64,000 nt of DNA, taken from the NCBI RefSeq assembly GCF_009933255.1, contig NZ_MAEI01000001.1, positions 84,077 through 148,076 of the forward strand, in the 5' to 3' direction. The notes below the pieces were generated by a model that made no database searches, was not told the DNA's origin, and saw nothing but the letters and a program-made list of their open reading frames with translations. Below are positions 8,531 through 17,468 of this stretch, one piece after another. The position numbers were made by a program, and so were the translations under genes. Positions within the stretch are counted from its first letter, which is position 1; every line of letters starts with the position of its first letter. This stretch comes from Enterococcus diestrammenae (GTDB taxonomy: Bacteria; Bacillota; Bacilli; Lactobacillales; Enterococcaceae).

Positions 8531-9427
8531 TTAACCCTTAACCCCACCAATAGTCAGACCACTGATAAAGTATTTTTGCAAGAATGGATACAGACAGACG
8601 ATTGGCAAGGCTGTGACGATTGTCGTAGCTGCCCGTACCGAAGTTGGGGTCACCATGCCGCCACCACCTGCTTGAGCGGCATTTTGCATATCATTGGCGT
8701 TGGCCCCTTGACTTGTTACAGAAGATAAGAGTTTCATCAATTCGTATTGCAACGTACTAAGTTTTTCATTAAAGCCGTTGTACAACATCGCATCAAACCA
8801 AGAGTTCCATTGACCAACAGCGATAAATAAAGCAACGGTTGCCAACACTGGTTTACACAATGGCAAGATAATGCTCCAGAAAATCCGGATATGACTGGCC
8901 CCATCGATTTTGGCACTTTCGACTAAACTTTCAGGAATTCCATGGATATAAGTCCGGATAACCAATAAGTTAAAAGCACTGATCATCCCCGGCAAGATAT
9001 AAACCCAAAATGTATTCGTCAAACCGAGTTTATTCAACCACATGTAATTAGGAATCATCCCAGCATTCAAATACATGGTGAAGATGAACAATAAAGTAAC
9101 CGGTGTCCGAAAGATAAATTCTTTTCGGCTAAGGATATAAGCCAACAATGCTGTTAAAAACAATTGTGATAAAGTAGCAATCACCGTTCGAGCCACCGAG
9201 ATAAAAGCTGCGTTTAGTAACGATTGTTTGGATAAAACAGCTTTGAAATTATCCAAGGTAAAAGTTCGTGGCCACAGATAAATCCCTCCACGCAAAGCAT
9301 CTAGTCCGTCGTTAAAGGCGACTGCTAAGGTGTTTAAGATTGGATACAGGGTTGCCAACATGAATAAAATTAGAAAAATCCACTTAAATATATCGAATAC
9401 TCGATCTGAAATCGCAACTCGTTTCAT
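8531..9427 (-). CDS. Oligosaccharide ABC transporter permease, LplC/YtcP type
   Basis: A 298-residue CUT1-family inner-membrane permease with six predicted helices. The cytoplasmic EAA loop (ESAKIDGAS...LPLCKP, about residues 165-190) contacts the ATPase. It pairs with the LplB-type permease, from which it is separated by 18 nt, and with the lipoprotein upstream. No ATPase gene is in the cluster, which is normal for this family because a shared MsmK/UgpC-like ATPase is usually used. Such systems carry aldouronates and xylo-oligosaccharides in Paenibacillus and Bacillus relatives; the same substrate is inferred here from the GH67 and xylosidase genes nearby. Confidence 0.9.
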   Translation of the reverse strand: MKRVAISDRVFDIFKWIFLILFMLATLYPILNTLAVAFNDGLDALRGGIYLWPRTFTLDNFKAVLSKQSLLNAAFISVARTVIATLSQLFLTALLAYILSRKEFIFRTPVTLLFIFTMYLNAGMIPNYMWLNKLGLTNTFWVYILPGMISAFNLLVIRTYIHGIPESLVESAKIDGASHIRIFWSIILPLCKPVLATVALFIAVGQWNSWFDAMLYNGFNEKLSTLQYELMKLLSSVTSQGANANDMQNAAQAGGGGMVTPTSVRAATTIVTALPIVCLYPFLQKYFISGLTIGGVKG

Positions 9428-9445
9428 CTTTTTTTCCTCCTCTGA

Positions 9446-10411
9446 TTAGAACAAACTTTCTTCGCCAGCAACTTTGGCAAGTTTATTACCTAATGTAATC
9501 AAGATGATACTGATCACACCATTGAAAATCCCGGCTGCTGTGGCAAAGGAGTAGTTGTTCAAGCTAATCCCATATTTCAACACGAAAATATCAATAGTTT
9601 GGGAAACTTGTTGAACTAAGCCATTCCCTAACAAGTATTGCACTTCAAACCCAGCATTTAGGATATTTCCGATATTGATTAATAAGAGGATAAAGATTGT
9701 TGGTTTAATTCCTGGTAAAGTGATATGCCAGATTTTCCGCAAGCGGCTGGCACCATCCATTTCGGCGGATTCATACAGTTCTTCGTTGATAGCTGACATC
9801 GCAGAAAGGTAGATGATACTTCCCCAACCAGTACTTTTCCAAACATTAGAGAAACCAACAATCCACCAGAAATATTTCGGTTCGGAAAGGAAACTAATCG
9901 GCTTGTCTACAAAGTTAAATTGCATCAGTAGTTGGTTAATAATCCCCGTTTCAGGACTCAGCACATCCAACACGATCCCTGTTACGATAATCCATGATAA
10001 AAAGTAAGGCAGATAAGAGACAGTTTGCATGATTTTCTTTAAATGTTTATTTTTGACTTCATTCAATAAGACCGCAAAGCCAATCGAGAAAACAAAACCC
10101 AAAGTCAAATTGATTAAACTCATTGCCAAAGTATTGCGGACAACCCGTAAAAAGTTTGGATCAGCAAACAACATTCGGAAATTTTCAAGTCCAATCCATT
10201 CTTGATCAAAAAGACCAGTACCAGGACGGTATTTTTGGAAAGCCATCAACCAGCCAGATAACGGTGCATAATTAAAGAAAAGAATGTAAATGACAAATGG
10301 CAGACAAAGTAAACACAGATCTTTTTGAGCCCAGATACGTTCCCAAAATGTTTTTCGTTTTGCTTTTGGAATACCCTCGTTTGAATCTAACATCGTTGAA
10401 TTTTCGCTCAT
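9446..10411 (-). CDS. Oligosaccharide ABC transporter permease, LplB/YteP type
   Basis: A 321-residue permease, the partner of the LplC-type subunit. After a polar N-terminus it has six predicted helices from about residue 35, with the EAA loop (ESAEMDGAS...LPGIKP) near 220-245. GGGGGA precedes the ATG. A stable stem-loop sits between this gene and the binding-protein gene upstream, a common device to keep solute-binding protein in excess over the membrane subunits. Substrate is inferred as xylo-oligosaccharide or aldouronate. Confidence 0.9.
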   Translation of the reverse strand: MSENSTMLDSNEGIPKAKRKTFWERIWAQKDLCLLCLPFVIYILFFNYAPLSGWLMAFQKYRPGTGLFDQEWIGLENFRMLFADPNFLRVVRNTLAMSLINLTLGFVFSIGFAVLLNEVKNKHLKKIMQTVSYLPYFLSWIIVTGIVLDVLSPETGIINQLLMQFNFVDKPISFLSEPKYFWWIVGFSNVWKSTGWGSIIYLSAMSAINEELYESAEMDGASRLRKIWHITLPGIKPTIFILLLINIGNILNAGFEVQYLLGNGLVQQVSQTIDIFVLKYGISLNNYSFATAAGIFNGVISIILITLGNKLAKVAGEESLF

Positions 10412-10438
10412 TTCTTATTCCCCCAAATCTTCGAGTAT

Positions 10439-10494
10439 GTAGCAAAGCAAGATTGTGGGAGTTGTTATTTTCACAACTCCCATCACCTCGCTAC
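10439..10494 (-). terminator. Intercistronic stem-loop between binding protein and permeases
   Basis: TGGGAGTTGT (10456-10465) pairs perfectly with ACAACTCCCA (10473-10482), and an outer GTAGC/GCTAC pair extends it. No U-tract follows, so it looks like an mRNA-stabilising or attenuating hairpin protecting the upstream binding-protein message rather than a full terminator. Confidence 0.6.
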
Positions 10495-10500
10495 AGCAGA

Positions 10501-12198
10501 CTATTTGTCAACTTTTGCTTCTAGTTCTTTTTCGATTTCTACCCGACGTTTCACTTCTTTAGTCAATTTATCTTCAAAGGCTTTGTAATCGATTTGACTA
10601 TCATAAGCAGTCATATAATCTTCCCAGTTTTGTTCGTAAGCTGCTGGTCCGCCCATGATGACTTTTGGTAACCATTGCATTTTCACTTCTTGCATGTTTT
10701 GACTAGCAATCCCAGCTGGATCAGAAGAAGTCCATTTGTTCCGTTCTGTATAGATTGGGAACCATGGTTGAATTGGATCTTGCAAGCGTACCATTTGAGG
10801 CCAGTTGTCTACTTTGTAAGCATCCAACACTTCTTTATCGATATCAGATAATGTTTTGCGGAATTCAGAGATTTGTTCAGAAGGCAAAATGGTATTTTTT
10901 CCATCTGGCAAGTAACCACGGTAACCAGGCATATAACCAAACGCTACACTATTCTTTTGAACATAATCGGTATCTTTCCAATTTGCCCATTGTTCGTCAG
11001 TGCGGTAGAACATGCCGTCGTCGTCAACTTCATAGTCAACGCCTTTTTCGCCCCAGTTGCGCAGGATCATCCCTTTTTCAGAAACCATGTCATCCCACAT
11101 TTGCAATACGCCATCAACATCTTTACAGCTAGTGGTAATCCCAATCCCACCTTGAGTAGACAAGGAGCCAGCTTCTCGGTATTGTGGTTGAACATTTTCA
11201 TCCAAAGTCAAATCAAGAGGTACCCAAGTTAATTCATCTTTCCCTTGAGAAACCAATGAATCTTTAGCCGAACCAAAGTTCCAGCCTTGGTCAATCATCC
11301 CCAACACTCGACCAGAAGACAATTTTGCAATATACTGGTCATATTTAGCAGTAAAGGTTTCAGGGTCAATCGTTCCTTTTTCAAATTGTTCAGACAAAAT
11401 CTTGTAGTATTCTTTGGCTTCTGGAATTTTGTCATATACTTTTGCTTCCATTGTGTCTGGATCGACAATAGCTGCGCCATCATTTGGATATCCCGCCAAG
11501 AATTGCGGTGGGTTTTCCAAACAGAAGTAACGCCAGTCATCAGATAAGATTTCAAAACCGATATTTTTTTGACCATCAGTATCAGGATTTTCAGCTAAAT
11601 ACTTATTGATCAAATCAAAATACTGTTCGACAGTATTAATTTCTGGATAGTTCGCCCATTTGAGGACACGTTTTTGAATCCAGAAAGCTTCGCCATCATA
11701 ACTAGTTGCCGTATTCACGGTACCATCTTTTTGAGCAAATTGTGGAATCGTATAAATATGGCCATCATTATCAGCTTTAATTTTTTCCCATTGAATATCA
11801 CTTAATATGGCTTTCAAATTCGGATAGTCATCTAGCTTATCCTCTAACGGAACATAAGCTCCAGCATCAATCATCGCTGAACGACCATCAGAAGCATCCA
11901 CGATATCTGGATACTCGCCACCAGATACCATAACCCCAATCCGTTCTTTTGCAGTTTGACCCGTCAGCCAGCTCACTTTCACTCGCCAACCAAACTCTTT
12001 TGCAAAAGCGTTGTTCAGGCGAGAATCATCTGGAACTTCAGTACCTGGTACCGCCATAAAGGCTGTATATTTTTTATTGCCATCACTATCTGTGGCTTGC
12101 GTGCCACCATCTTTGTCTCCTTTACCATTTCCACTACTGCACCCAGCCAATAAAGCTAGTGCCATTGCTGTCACTGCAACTTTTCCAAACTTTTTCAT
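10501..12198 (-). CDS. Sugar-binding lipoprotein, LplA/YtcQ type
   Basis: A 565-residue extracellular solute-binding protein. It begins MKKFGKVAV and ends its signal peptide in the lipobox LLAGC, so Cys20 is the lipidation site; a Ser/Gly/Lys/Asp-rich linker follows. The large size is typical of the LplA group serving LplB/LplC permeases. I start it at 12198 because GGAGGGG precedes that ATG; the frame stays open 53 codons upstream but with no signal-peptide logic. It is the first gene of the importer operon, divergent from an AraC regulator. The ligand is probably a xylo-oligosaccharide or methylglucuronoxylo-oligosaccharide (inferred from neighbours). Confidence 0.9.
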   Translation of the reverse strand: MKKFGKVAVTAMALALLAGCSSGNGKGDKDGGTQATDSDGNKKYTAFMAVPGTEVPDDSRLNNAFAKEFGWRVKVSWLTGQTAKERIGVMVSGGEYPDIVDASDGRSAMIDAGAYVPLEDKLDDYPNLKAILSDIQWEKIKADNDGHIYTIPQFAQKDGTVNTATSYDGEAFWIQKRVLKWANYPEINTVEQYFDLINKYLAENPDTDGQKNIGFEILSDDWRYFCLENPPQFLAGYPNDGAAIVDPDTMEAKVYDKIPEAKEYYKILSEQFEKGTIDPETFTAKYDQYIAKLSSGRVLGMIDQGWNFGSAKDSLVSQGKDELTWVPLDLTLDENVQPQYREAGSLSTQGGIGITTSCKDVDGVLQMWDDMVSEKGMILRNWGEKGVDYEVDDDGMFYRTDEQWANWKDTDYVQKNSVAFGYMPGYRGYLPDGKNTILPSEQISEFRKTLSDIDKEVLDAYKVDNWPQMVRLQDPIQPWFPIYTERNKWTSSDPAGIASQNMQEVKMQWLPKVIMGGPAAYEQNWEDYMTAYDSQIDYKAFEDKLTKEVKRRVEIEKELEAKVDK

Positions 12199-12295
12199 GT
12201 GTTTCCCCTCCGTTGGTATGTTTAAATAACAAACATTGATACATAAAAAAAACTTGCGACACAACCTCCTTCTAAAACCTGACTCAAATAAATTA

Positions 12296-12346
12296 ATAGC
12301 GCTTACTTCTCTTCCTTGATTCAACTTTACTCTGAAACGCTTGCAA
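12296..12346. promoter_or_regulatory. Candidate cre sites upstream of the importer operon
   Basis: On the minus strand, AGTAAGCGCTATTA (12309-12296) matches 12 of 14 positions of the CcpA cre consensus. A second partial match, TGCAAGCGTTTCA, spans 12346-12334. Both lie in the divergent lplA/araC control region, consistent with catabolite repression. These are consensus matches only. Confidence 0.45.
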
Positions 12347-12417
12347 AAACAAGACAATTTCAGTACACTAATAGACGTAATCAGTTGACTATGATTTCTT
12401 AAATGGGAGGGTTAAAA

Positions 12418-13248
12418 ATGACTGAATTGGAATCCTATCACTTCGGGGAAAAAATTTCCCACGTGGAATACCATCCGGAGAATCTCAGCTATCCTGAGCA
12501 TCTTCATCGGAGTTTCGAATTATGGTTTGGTGAAACTGGCGAATTTCTATTGACAATCGATTCTGAAATTCACACCTTAAAAGCTGGCGATATCGCCCTA
12601 ATTCTCCCCTATCAAACCCATCGAGTAGAAGCTGAAATGGAAAACTCTGGTCATATTTGGATTTTTTCTCCCGAGTATCTAGAAGACTATCTTCCATTAA
12701 TTAAAGGAAAATCCTTCTTAAATCCTGTCATTCCGGTGGGACGCACTAAATCTAATCAGCTCTACGATTCATTATTTGAGAGTAACTCATTTTTTAGACA
12801 CAAAGCCGCTTTATATGAAATCTTATATCTATATGAGCAACATACCAAGCTAGTCAAAACACGCGGCGAAGAGAATATTTTAGAATTAATTCTATTGTGG
12901 GTCTCTTCTCATTTTCAAAATGAAGTTACTTTGGGTCAGCTTAGTGAAGATATCGGCTATAGTAAAGATTACGTATCCAAGGTCATTGCCCAAAAACTTG
13001 AGTCCACCTTTCCAAAACTAATCAACCAGTACCGCATCAATCAAGCTTGCTATTTACTAGCAAACTCCGATTATTCTATAACAGAAGTCGCTAGCTTATC
13101 TGGTTTTCAAAACACGCGAACCTTCAATCGTAATTTTTTGCAGAAAACTGGTCACTCCCCAAAAGATTATCGGAAAAATGCCCGCAGCAGACGGAAAGAG
13201 CCGACATTGATTCGCTTTGACAATCTCTACTATCAACAATTGTTGTAG
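12418..13248 (+). CDS. AraC-family transcriptional regulator (divergent from importer)
   Basis: A 276-residue AraC/XylS-type regulator. The first 130 residues form a cupin-like sensor (HLHRSFELWFGETGEF...GDIALILPYQTHRVE). Two helix-turn-helix motifs occupy the last 100 residues (LGQLSEDIGYSKDYVSKV and ITEVASLSGFQNTRTFNR). I use the ATG at 12418, preceded by GGGAGGG; the earlier in-frame ATG overlaps this ribosome binding site. It is transcribed away from the binding-protein gene and most likely activates the importer/hydrolase operon in response to an oligosaccharide. Confidence 0.88.
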   Translation: MTELESYHFGEKISHVEYHPENLSYPEHLHRSFELWFGETGEFLLTIDSEIHTLKAGDIALILPYQTHRVEAEMENSGHIWIFSPEYLEDYLPLIKGKSFLNPVIPVGRTKSNQLYDSLFESNSFFRHKAALYEILYLYEQHTKLVKTRGEENILELILLWVSSHFQNEVTLGQLSEDIGYSKDYVSKVIAQKLESTFPKLINQYRINQACYLLANSDYSITEVASLSGFQNTRTFNRNFLQKTGHSPKDYRKNARSRRKEPTLIRFDNLYYQQLL

Positions 13249-13268
13249 TAAATTGAATGCACCCCAGC

Positions 13269-13313
13269 AAAAAAACCATGAAGCACTAATCCAACTAGTC
13301 TCCATGGTTTTTT
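13269..13313. terminator. Bidirectional terminator between araC and Gfo genes
   Basis: AAAAAAACCATG (13269-13280) pairs with CATGGTTTTTT (13303-13313). The A-rich and T-rich flanks make it usable in both directions, for the converging AraC and dehydrogenase transcripts. Confidence 0.8.
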
Positions 13314-13314
13314 A

Positions 13315-14331
13315 CTATTTATTCAGTTGAACCCACTGCCCACTACGATCCGACTCATAAATCCCACAAACCATCTTCAAAGAATCCAACGCATCCGCGG
13401 CGGCGAGGTACTCTGCATAAGGATCTGGCAAGCCGACTAACTGATTGACAAAGGCCCGTACAAAGCGCAGGTGTCCTGCTCCCCAGTAAGCTTTAGCTAC
13501 CTCGCTTACCACACATTCTTCAAGAGGCACTGCTACGTCATTGACCACCAGTTTATCGGCGGTCAATACCACTACGGCTTCCTCAAAGTCAAAAGTGACC
13601 GTTGGCGCTGGATCTGAGGAATAGTTGTTGGAGGCATGGATCACCACTGGAATGCCGCCGGAAAGAACCGCTGTTGCCATCGCCGCATCTTCCACTTCAA
13701 TCGTGTCTTCCAGTAAGGTGGTCATCAACTTTCCTTTGATCTTTTGTGGCAATTCAACCATCCACGTCACGACATCCAGGGTATGGATAGCTTGGTTGAT
13801 CAAAGTGCCTCCCCCTTCTTCTGCCCAAGTACCTTTCCACGAAGCCGCTTCATAATAATTCCGGTCCCGATGCCAAGTCAGTTCACACTTGATCCCTTTC
13901 AATTGGCCAAACGCTTGTTGGTCAATCATCGTTTTCAGCTTGCCATACGAAGGATTGAAGCGATTTTGATAGCACACGGCATAATGCAAGTCTTGGTGTT
14001 CGGCCCATTTCCCCAAAACCAGTTCTGCTTCTGCCACCGTCACCGCCATCGGTTTTTCACATAGGACGTGTTTCCCCGCTTCAAAAGCCTGTATTGTCAT
14101 CTGGCCATGAAGGTAATGGGGGGTGGCGATAATTACCGCGTCCATCGGCCCATGGTCTAACATGTCTTGGTAATCCGCATAAAACTGGCACCTGTGATTT
14201 TCCGCAAACTGCCGGCCTTTGATTTCATCCGTATCACAACAAGCGGTCAGCTGGGCTTCTTGAATATTCTGAAGAGCTTCTGCGTGGGTCCCGGAGATAT
14301 TGCCACAGCCCACAATTCCGAATCGCATCAT
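13315..14331 (-). CDS. Gfo/Idh/MocA-family oxidoreductase (1)
   Basis: A 338-residue NAD(P)-dependent dehydrogenase. The N-terminal Rossmann motif is GIVGCGNISGTHAE at residues 5-18, and CEKPMAVT near 92-99 carries the conserved EKP lysine. The C-terminal alpha/beta domain runs from about 125 and includes the GGGTLINQAIHTLD segment with the conserved His. It is the third gene of a minus-strand operon with a paralogue and a TIM-barrel isomerase, an arrangement typical of sugar or inositol oxidation/epimerisation routes. The two dehydrogenases share the family fold but are clearly different, suggesting successive oxidation and reduction steps. Substrate unknown. Confidence 0.82.
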   Translation of the reverse strand: MMRFGIVGCGNISGTHAEALQNIQEAQLTACCDTDEIKGRQFAENHRCQFYADYQDMLDHGPMDAVIIATPHYLHGQMTIQAFEAGKHVLCEKPMAVTVAEAELVLGKWAEHQDLHYAVCYQNRFNPSYGKLKTMIDQQAFGQLKGIKCELTWHRDRNYYEAASWKGTWAEEGGGTLINQAIHTLDVVTWMVELPQKIKGKLMTTLLEDTIEVEDAAMATAVLSGGIPVVIHASNNYSSDPAPTVTFDFEEAVVVLTADKLVVNDVAVPLEECVVSEVAKAYWGAGHLRFVRAFVNQLVGLPDPYAEYLAAADALDSLKMVCGIYESDRSGQWVQLNK

Positions 14332-14346
14332 TTTTTCACACTCTTT

Positions 14347-15507
14347 TTAGTAAGTATTTTCGGTATTCAACACTTTTTCTTTCACATCTTTATCTTTTGA
14401 GTCGGCAATTTTTTTGTTCAACTCTTCCAAGAACAAGTCTTCATCAATCGGTAACTCCACCCATTGGCCTAACCAAGAGGAGAGGTGAATGGCATTGGAG
14501 ATGGACAAGCCGTAGATGCCATCAGTGGCCGGTGCTACTAATTCTTCGCCAAAGAGAATGTTATTGACAAAGTTTTGGGTCACTCGCAAATGCCCCGTAC
14601 TGCCGTCAAAGGCAACGGGAATCTTGATTTCCCAAACTTCAGGTTCGCCAAAGCCCCCAGTATACGTCTCATTCCATTCTTTTTCGTCCGTGACTGTTCG
14701 CCGGAATTTCAACTGCTCGTCTTCAATCACGATTTTCCCTTGAGAGCCTACGATTTCAAAACGGTTAGTTCCCGGTGTTTCGGTAGTGGTCGTCACAAAG
14801 ACCCCAGTGGCGCCATTTGCGTATTCACAATAGGCCGTGACTTCTGTTTCCACTTCTACGTCCCGGCGTTTGCCATAATAAGCAAAGGAAAAAATACGTT
14901 CTGGCATGCCACAAATCCATTGCCACAAGTCTAATTGATGAGGATCTTGGTTTAAGAGGACACCGCCACCTTCTCCTTTCCAAGTAGCCCGCCAGCCACC
15001 GGAATTGTAATAGCTTTGGGATCGGTACCAGTTGGTGATGATCCAATTGGTGCGACGCAATTCGCCAATTTGACCAGATTCCACCAGTTCTTTCGCCTTT
15101 TGATACGTCGGGTTCATCCGTTGGTTATACACCAAAGACAAGGACAGTTCCGGATGTTTTTTGGCCTCTTCAATCATTTCCCGAACTTTTTTCGTGTACA
15201 CCCCAGCTGGTTTTTCCACCAAGACATGTTTGCCAGCTTTCAAGCCTTTAATAGCAATCACTGGATGATCATAATGAGGCGTAGCGATGATGATGGCATC
15301 CACTTCTGGATCTGCCAACAAGTCATCCACATCCCCATACAATTTGAAACGATTCCCATATTGTTCTTGGATACGATCCAATTTTTCCGGGTTGATATCA
15401 CACAAAGCTAGCAATTCAGCGTTTTTTAATTCGCCACCTAGGACATTGCGCATATGAAATGAGCCAATATTGCCGACTCCCACGATTCCGATTTTTACTG
15501 TTTCCAT
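14347..15507 (-). CDS. Gfo/Idh/MocA-family oxidoreductase (2)
   Basis: About 386 residues. The Rossmann motif GIVGVGNIGSFHMR is at the N-terminus, the EKP lysine is in VEKPAGVYTKK, and GGGVLLNQDPHQLD contains the conserved catalytic-region His. The acidic/lysine-rich C-terminal tail (KKIADSKDKDVKEKV) is unusual. I start at the ATG 15507 because AGGAGTGG precedes it and the upstream gene stops one base earlier (TAA-C-ATG), an arrangement that couples translation. The longer frame would run into the upstream gene. Substrate unknown; probably the same pathway as the neighbouring TIM-barrel enzyme. Confidence 0.82.
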   Translation of the reverse strand: METVKIGIVGVGNIGSFHMRNVLGGELKNAELLALCDINPEKLDRIQEQYGNRFKLYGDVDDLLADPEVDAIIIATPHYDHPVIAIKGLKAGKHVLVEKPAGVYTKKVREMIEEAKKHPELSLSLVYNQRMNPTYQKAKELVESGQIGELRRTNWIITNWYRSQSYYNSGGWRATWKGEGGGVLLNQDPHQLDLWQWICGMPERIFSFAYYGKRRDVEVETEVTAYCEYANGATGVFVTTTTETPGTNRFEIVGSQGKIVIEDEQLKFRRTVTDEKEWNETYTGGFGEPEVWEIKIPVAFDGSTGHLRVTQNFVNNILFGEELVAPATDGIYGLSISNAIHLSSWLGQWVELPIDEDLFLEELNKKIADSKDKDVKEKVLNTENTY

Positions 15508-15508
15508 G

Positions 15509-16384
15509 TTAGTTCCACTCCTGACCCATGTTTTCCACAAGAATTTTTTTCAATGCATCACTGGCGACGGTGAACAATTTCTCGCCATCGGATTTGGTTT
15601 CTTCGATGGAAACACCCTCTTTTTCCAACGCAGCAAAGCCATCAAAAATTGACAAGTGGGGTTCCAATGAAGCAAACCCTGTGAAGCCTTTTGCCACCAA
15701 TGCTTGTAAGACAGCTTCTACTTGGCCATCCCCAAGTCCTGCCGGGGTGACTTTGTGGTCTGCGAAATGGGCATCCTTTATATGCATATAATCGATGAAA
15801 TCTTTCATCAACTCATACGCATGAGGATAAACTTCCACATCGCATTGGACAAAGTTGGCCGGATCAAAAGCGGCCTTGACTTGGGGACTGTTCAGTTCTG
15901 CCAACAGTTTGGCGCAACGTTCCGGTATGTCCCCGTAAATATCCTTTTCATTTTCATGAAGTAAAGTGATTTGTGGATAATCCTTAGCCACCGCCAAAAA
16001 TTGGCGCCAGCGATTCACCACTTCTTCATGATAATCATCGGCATTTTTGCCTTCTGGAATAAAGAAACTAAACATTCGGACATAAGGGCTTTCAAAAGCC
16101 ACCGCTACAGCTAAAACGTGTTTAAACAAAGCCAAATGGTCTTCAAAAGGATCTTCAATACTAATTTTTCCAATCGGAGAACCAATTGAAGAAACGTGGA
16201 TACCATTTTCATGGAGGGTTTGTTTGTAAGTAAGGGCTTGATCCAATGTCAATTCACTGACATTGGTCCCATTGATTCCTCGAACTTCAATATGAGAAAT
16301 ACCGTTTTCTTTCAATCCTTTGATTTGAGTCGCTAAGTCGCTTGCGATTTCATCGGCAAAGCCGGTGATGGTGAAGTTGTTCAT
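15509..16384 (-). CDS. Sugar phosphate isomerase/epimerase, TIM-barrel family
   Basis: A 291-residue xylose-isomerase-like TIM-barrel protein of the IolE/AP-endonuclease-2 superfamily. The metal ligands expected for the family are visible: Glu in TLLHENEK, Asp in AAFDPANF, His in DYMHIKDAHF and Glu in FASLEPHLS. It heads an operon with two Gfo/Idh/MocA dehydrogenases. That trio resembles inositol or keto-sugar catabolic sets, but the substrate cannot be read from sequence. Its promoter region, with a minus-strand TATAAT at 16423-16418, faces a divergent AraC gene that is the likely regulator. Confidence 0.8.
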   Translation of the reverse strand: MNNFTITGFADEIASDLATQIKGLKENGISHIEVRGINGTNVSELTLDQALTYKQTLHENGIHVSSIGSPIGKISIEDPFEDHLALFKHVLAVAVAFESPYVRMFSFFIPEGKNADDYHEEVVNRWRQFLAVAKDYPQITLLHENEKDIYGDIPERCAKLLAELNSPQVKAAFDPANFVQCDVEVYPHAYELMKDFIDYMHIKDAHFADHKVTPAGLGDGQVEAVLQALVAKGFTGFASLEPHLSIFDGFAALEKEGVSIEETKSDGEKLFTVASDALKKILVENMGQEWN

Positions 16385-16417
16385 TAAATGAACCTTCTTT
16401 CTTGTTTTGTTACGGCT

Positions 16418-16455
16418 ATTATACGTACATTTTCAAACAATAAAAACGCTATAAT
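16418..16455. promoter_or_regulatory. Divergent -10 boxes
   Basis: TATAAT occurs on the minus strand at 16423-16418 and on the plus strand at 16450-16455, giving back-to-back starts for the isomerase operon and the AraC gene. The -35 boxes are poor on both sides, as expected of activator-dependent promoters. Confidence 0.45.
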
Positions 16456-16518
16456 GTGACCCATTTCATGCTAGATGTGATATCATCAGAGAAACTTGCG
16501 AAAAAGGAGTGACCCCCG

Positions 16519-17382
16519 ACGAAACCAGTAGCAACGATTCAAGATCATCTTCATTCAAAAGATTTCGATTTTTATTATAAAGATTCCTATTTCGAAACCC
16601 CCATCACATTTTTACCAGAGTACCACTACCATGATTTTCATGAAATCTATTGTCTATTAGATGGGGAAGTGGATTACTACGTGGAAGATCGTGTCTATCA
16701 TATGCAACCAGGAAATATCCTGTTAATTCATCATCATGATATCCATCACATGATGCTAACCTTGCCTGCTGCCCGTTATGAGCGCGTTTTCTGTTACTTT
16801 GACGAATCTTATTTACACCGTTATTCTTCCGCTAAAACAGATTTGACGTTATGCTTTTCCCGTATCAATAACCGCCAAAGTCATTTTTTGCCTACGAGTT
16901 TACCCGAAGTTCAACCTTTTGTTCAAGACTTGCAAAAATATAGTACCTCTGAAGAATATGGCAGTGACTTGCGTTATACCCAATGTTTTAACGAGTTTCT
17001 GCTTTTTCTCAATCAACGCTTTTTAGCTTTGCAAAAAGAAAATACTCCCTTGACAAATAGTAAAGAAAATCCTGTTGTTCGCCACGCCATTCACTATATC
17101 CAAGACCATTTATCAGAGCCCGTCAAAGTCGAGACCCTAGCCAAAGCCCAGTTTATTAGCCGCGAACACCTGACTAGGGAATTTAAGCGTCATACCGGCT
17201 TTAGTCCCCATGCCTACATCCAAAAACGGAAACTGCTCTATGCCAAAGAGCGTTTATTAGAAGGGGCCACAATTACGATTGCCTGCAACGATGCTGGTTT
17301 TACTAATTATTCTCATTTTATTAAAGCCTTTAAAAAGGAATTTGAGCTGACTCCCCGTCAATTTCAACAACAAAACCTTTAA
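16519..17382 (+). CDS. AraC-family regulator with non-canonical start
   Basis: The full-length reading gives about 287 residues: a cupin sensor (PEYHYHDFHEIYCLLDGEV...PGNILLIHHHDIHHM) and two C-terminal helix-turn-helix motifs (VETLAKAQFISREHLTRE; ITIACNDAGFTNYSHFIK). No ATG, GTG or TTG exists in frame between the upstream stop (16510-16512) and a GTG at 16669 that would cut the sensor domain in half. AAAGGAG at 16503-16509 is correctly spaced for an ACG codon at 16519, so I annotate from there. A T-to-C change from an ancestral ATG, a rare ACG/ATT start, or a sequencing error would all explain this. It probably controls the divergent isomerase/dehydrogenase operon. Confidence 0.7.
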   Translation, partial: TKPVATIQDHLHSKDFDFYYKDSYFETPITFLPEYHYHDFHEIYCLLDGEVDYYVEDRVYHMQPGNILLIHHHDIHHMMLTLPAARYERVFCYFDESYLHRYSSAKTDLTLCFSRINNRQSHFLPTSLPEVQPFVQDLQKYSTSEEYGSDLRYTQCFNEFLLFLNQRFLALQKENTPLTNSKENPVVRHAIHYIQDHLSEPVKVETLAKAQFISREHLTREFKRHTGFSPHAYIQKRKLLYAKERLLEGATITIACNDAGFTNYSHFIKAFKKEFELTPRQFQQQNL

Positions 17383-17424
17383 CACTCTGATTTTGATTGA
17401 TCCCTTGCAACCCGTGATTCAAAA

Positions 17425-17463
17425 AAAACAGCCCGTGAGTATTTAATCTCACAGGCTGTTTTT
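17425..17463. terminator. Bidirectional terminator
   Basis: AAAACAGCC-GTGAG pairs with CTCAC-GGCTGTTTTT between the converging AraC gene and the GH43 gene. Both strands carry a T-rich exit. Confidence 0.8.
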
Positions 17464-17468
17464 ACGCT

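Noticed and set aside
12331..12346. Calling TGAAACGCTTGCA a full cre site
   Set aside because: One base short of the 14-bp consensus; kept only as a partial match in the control-region entry.
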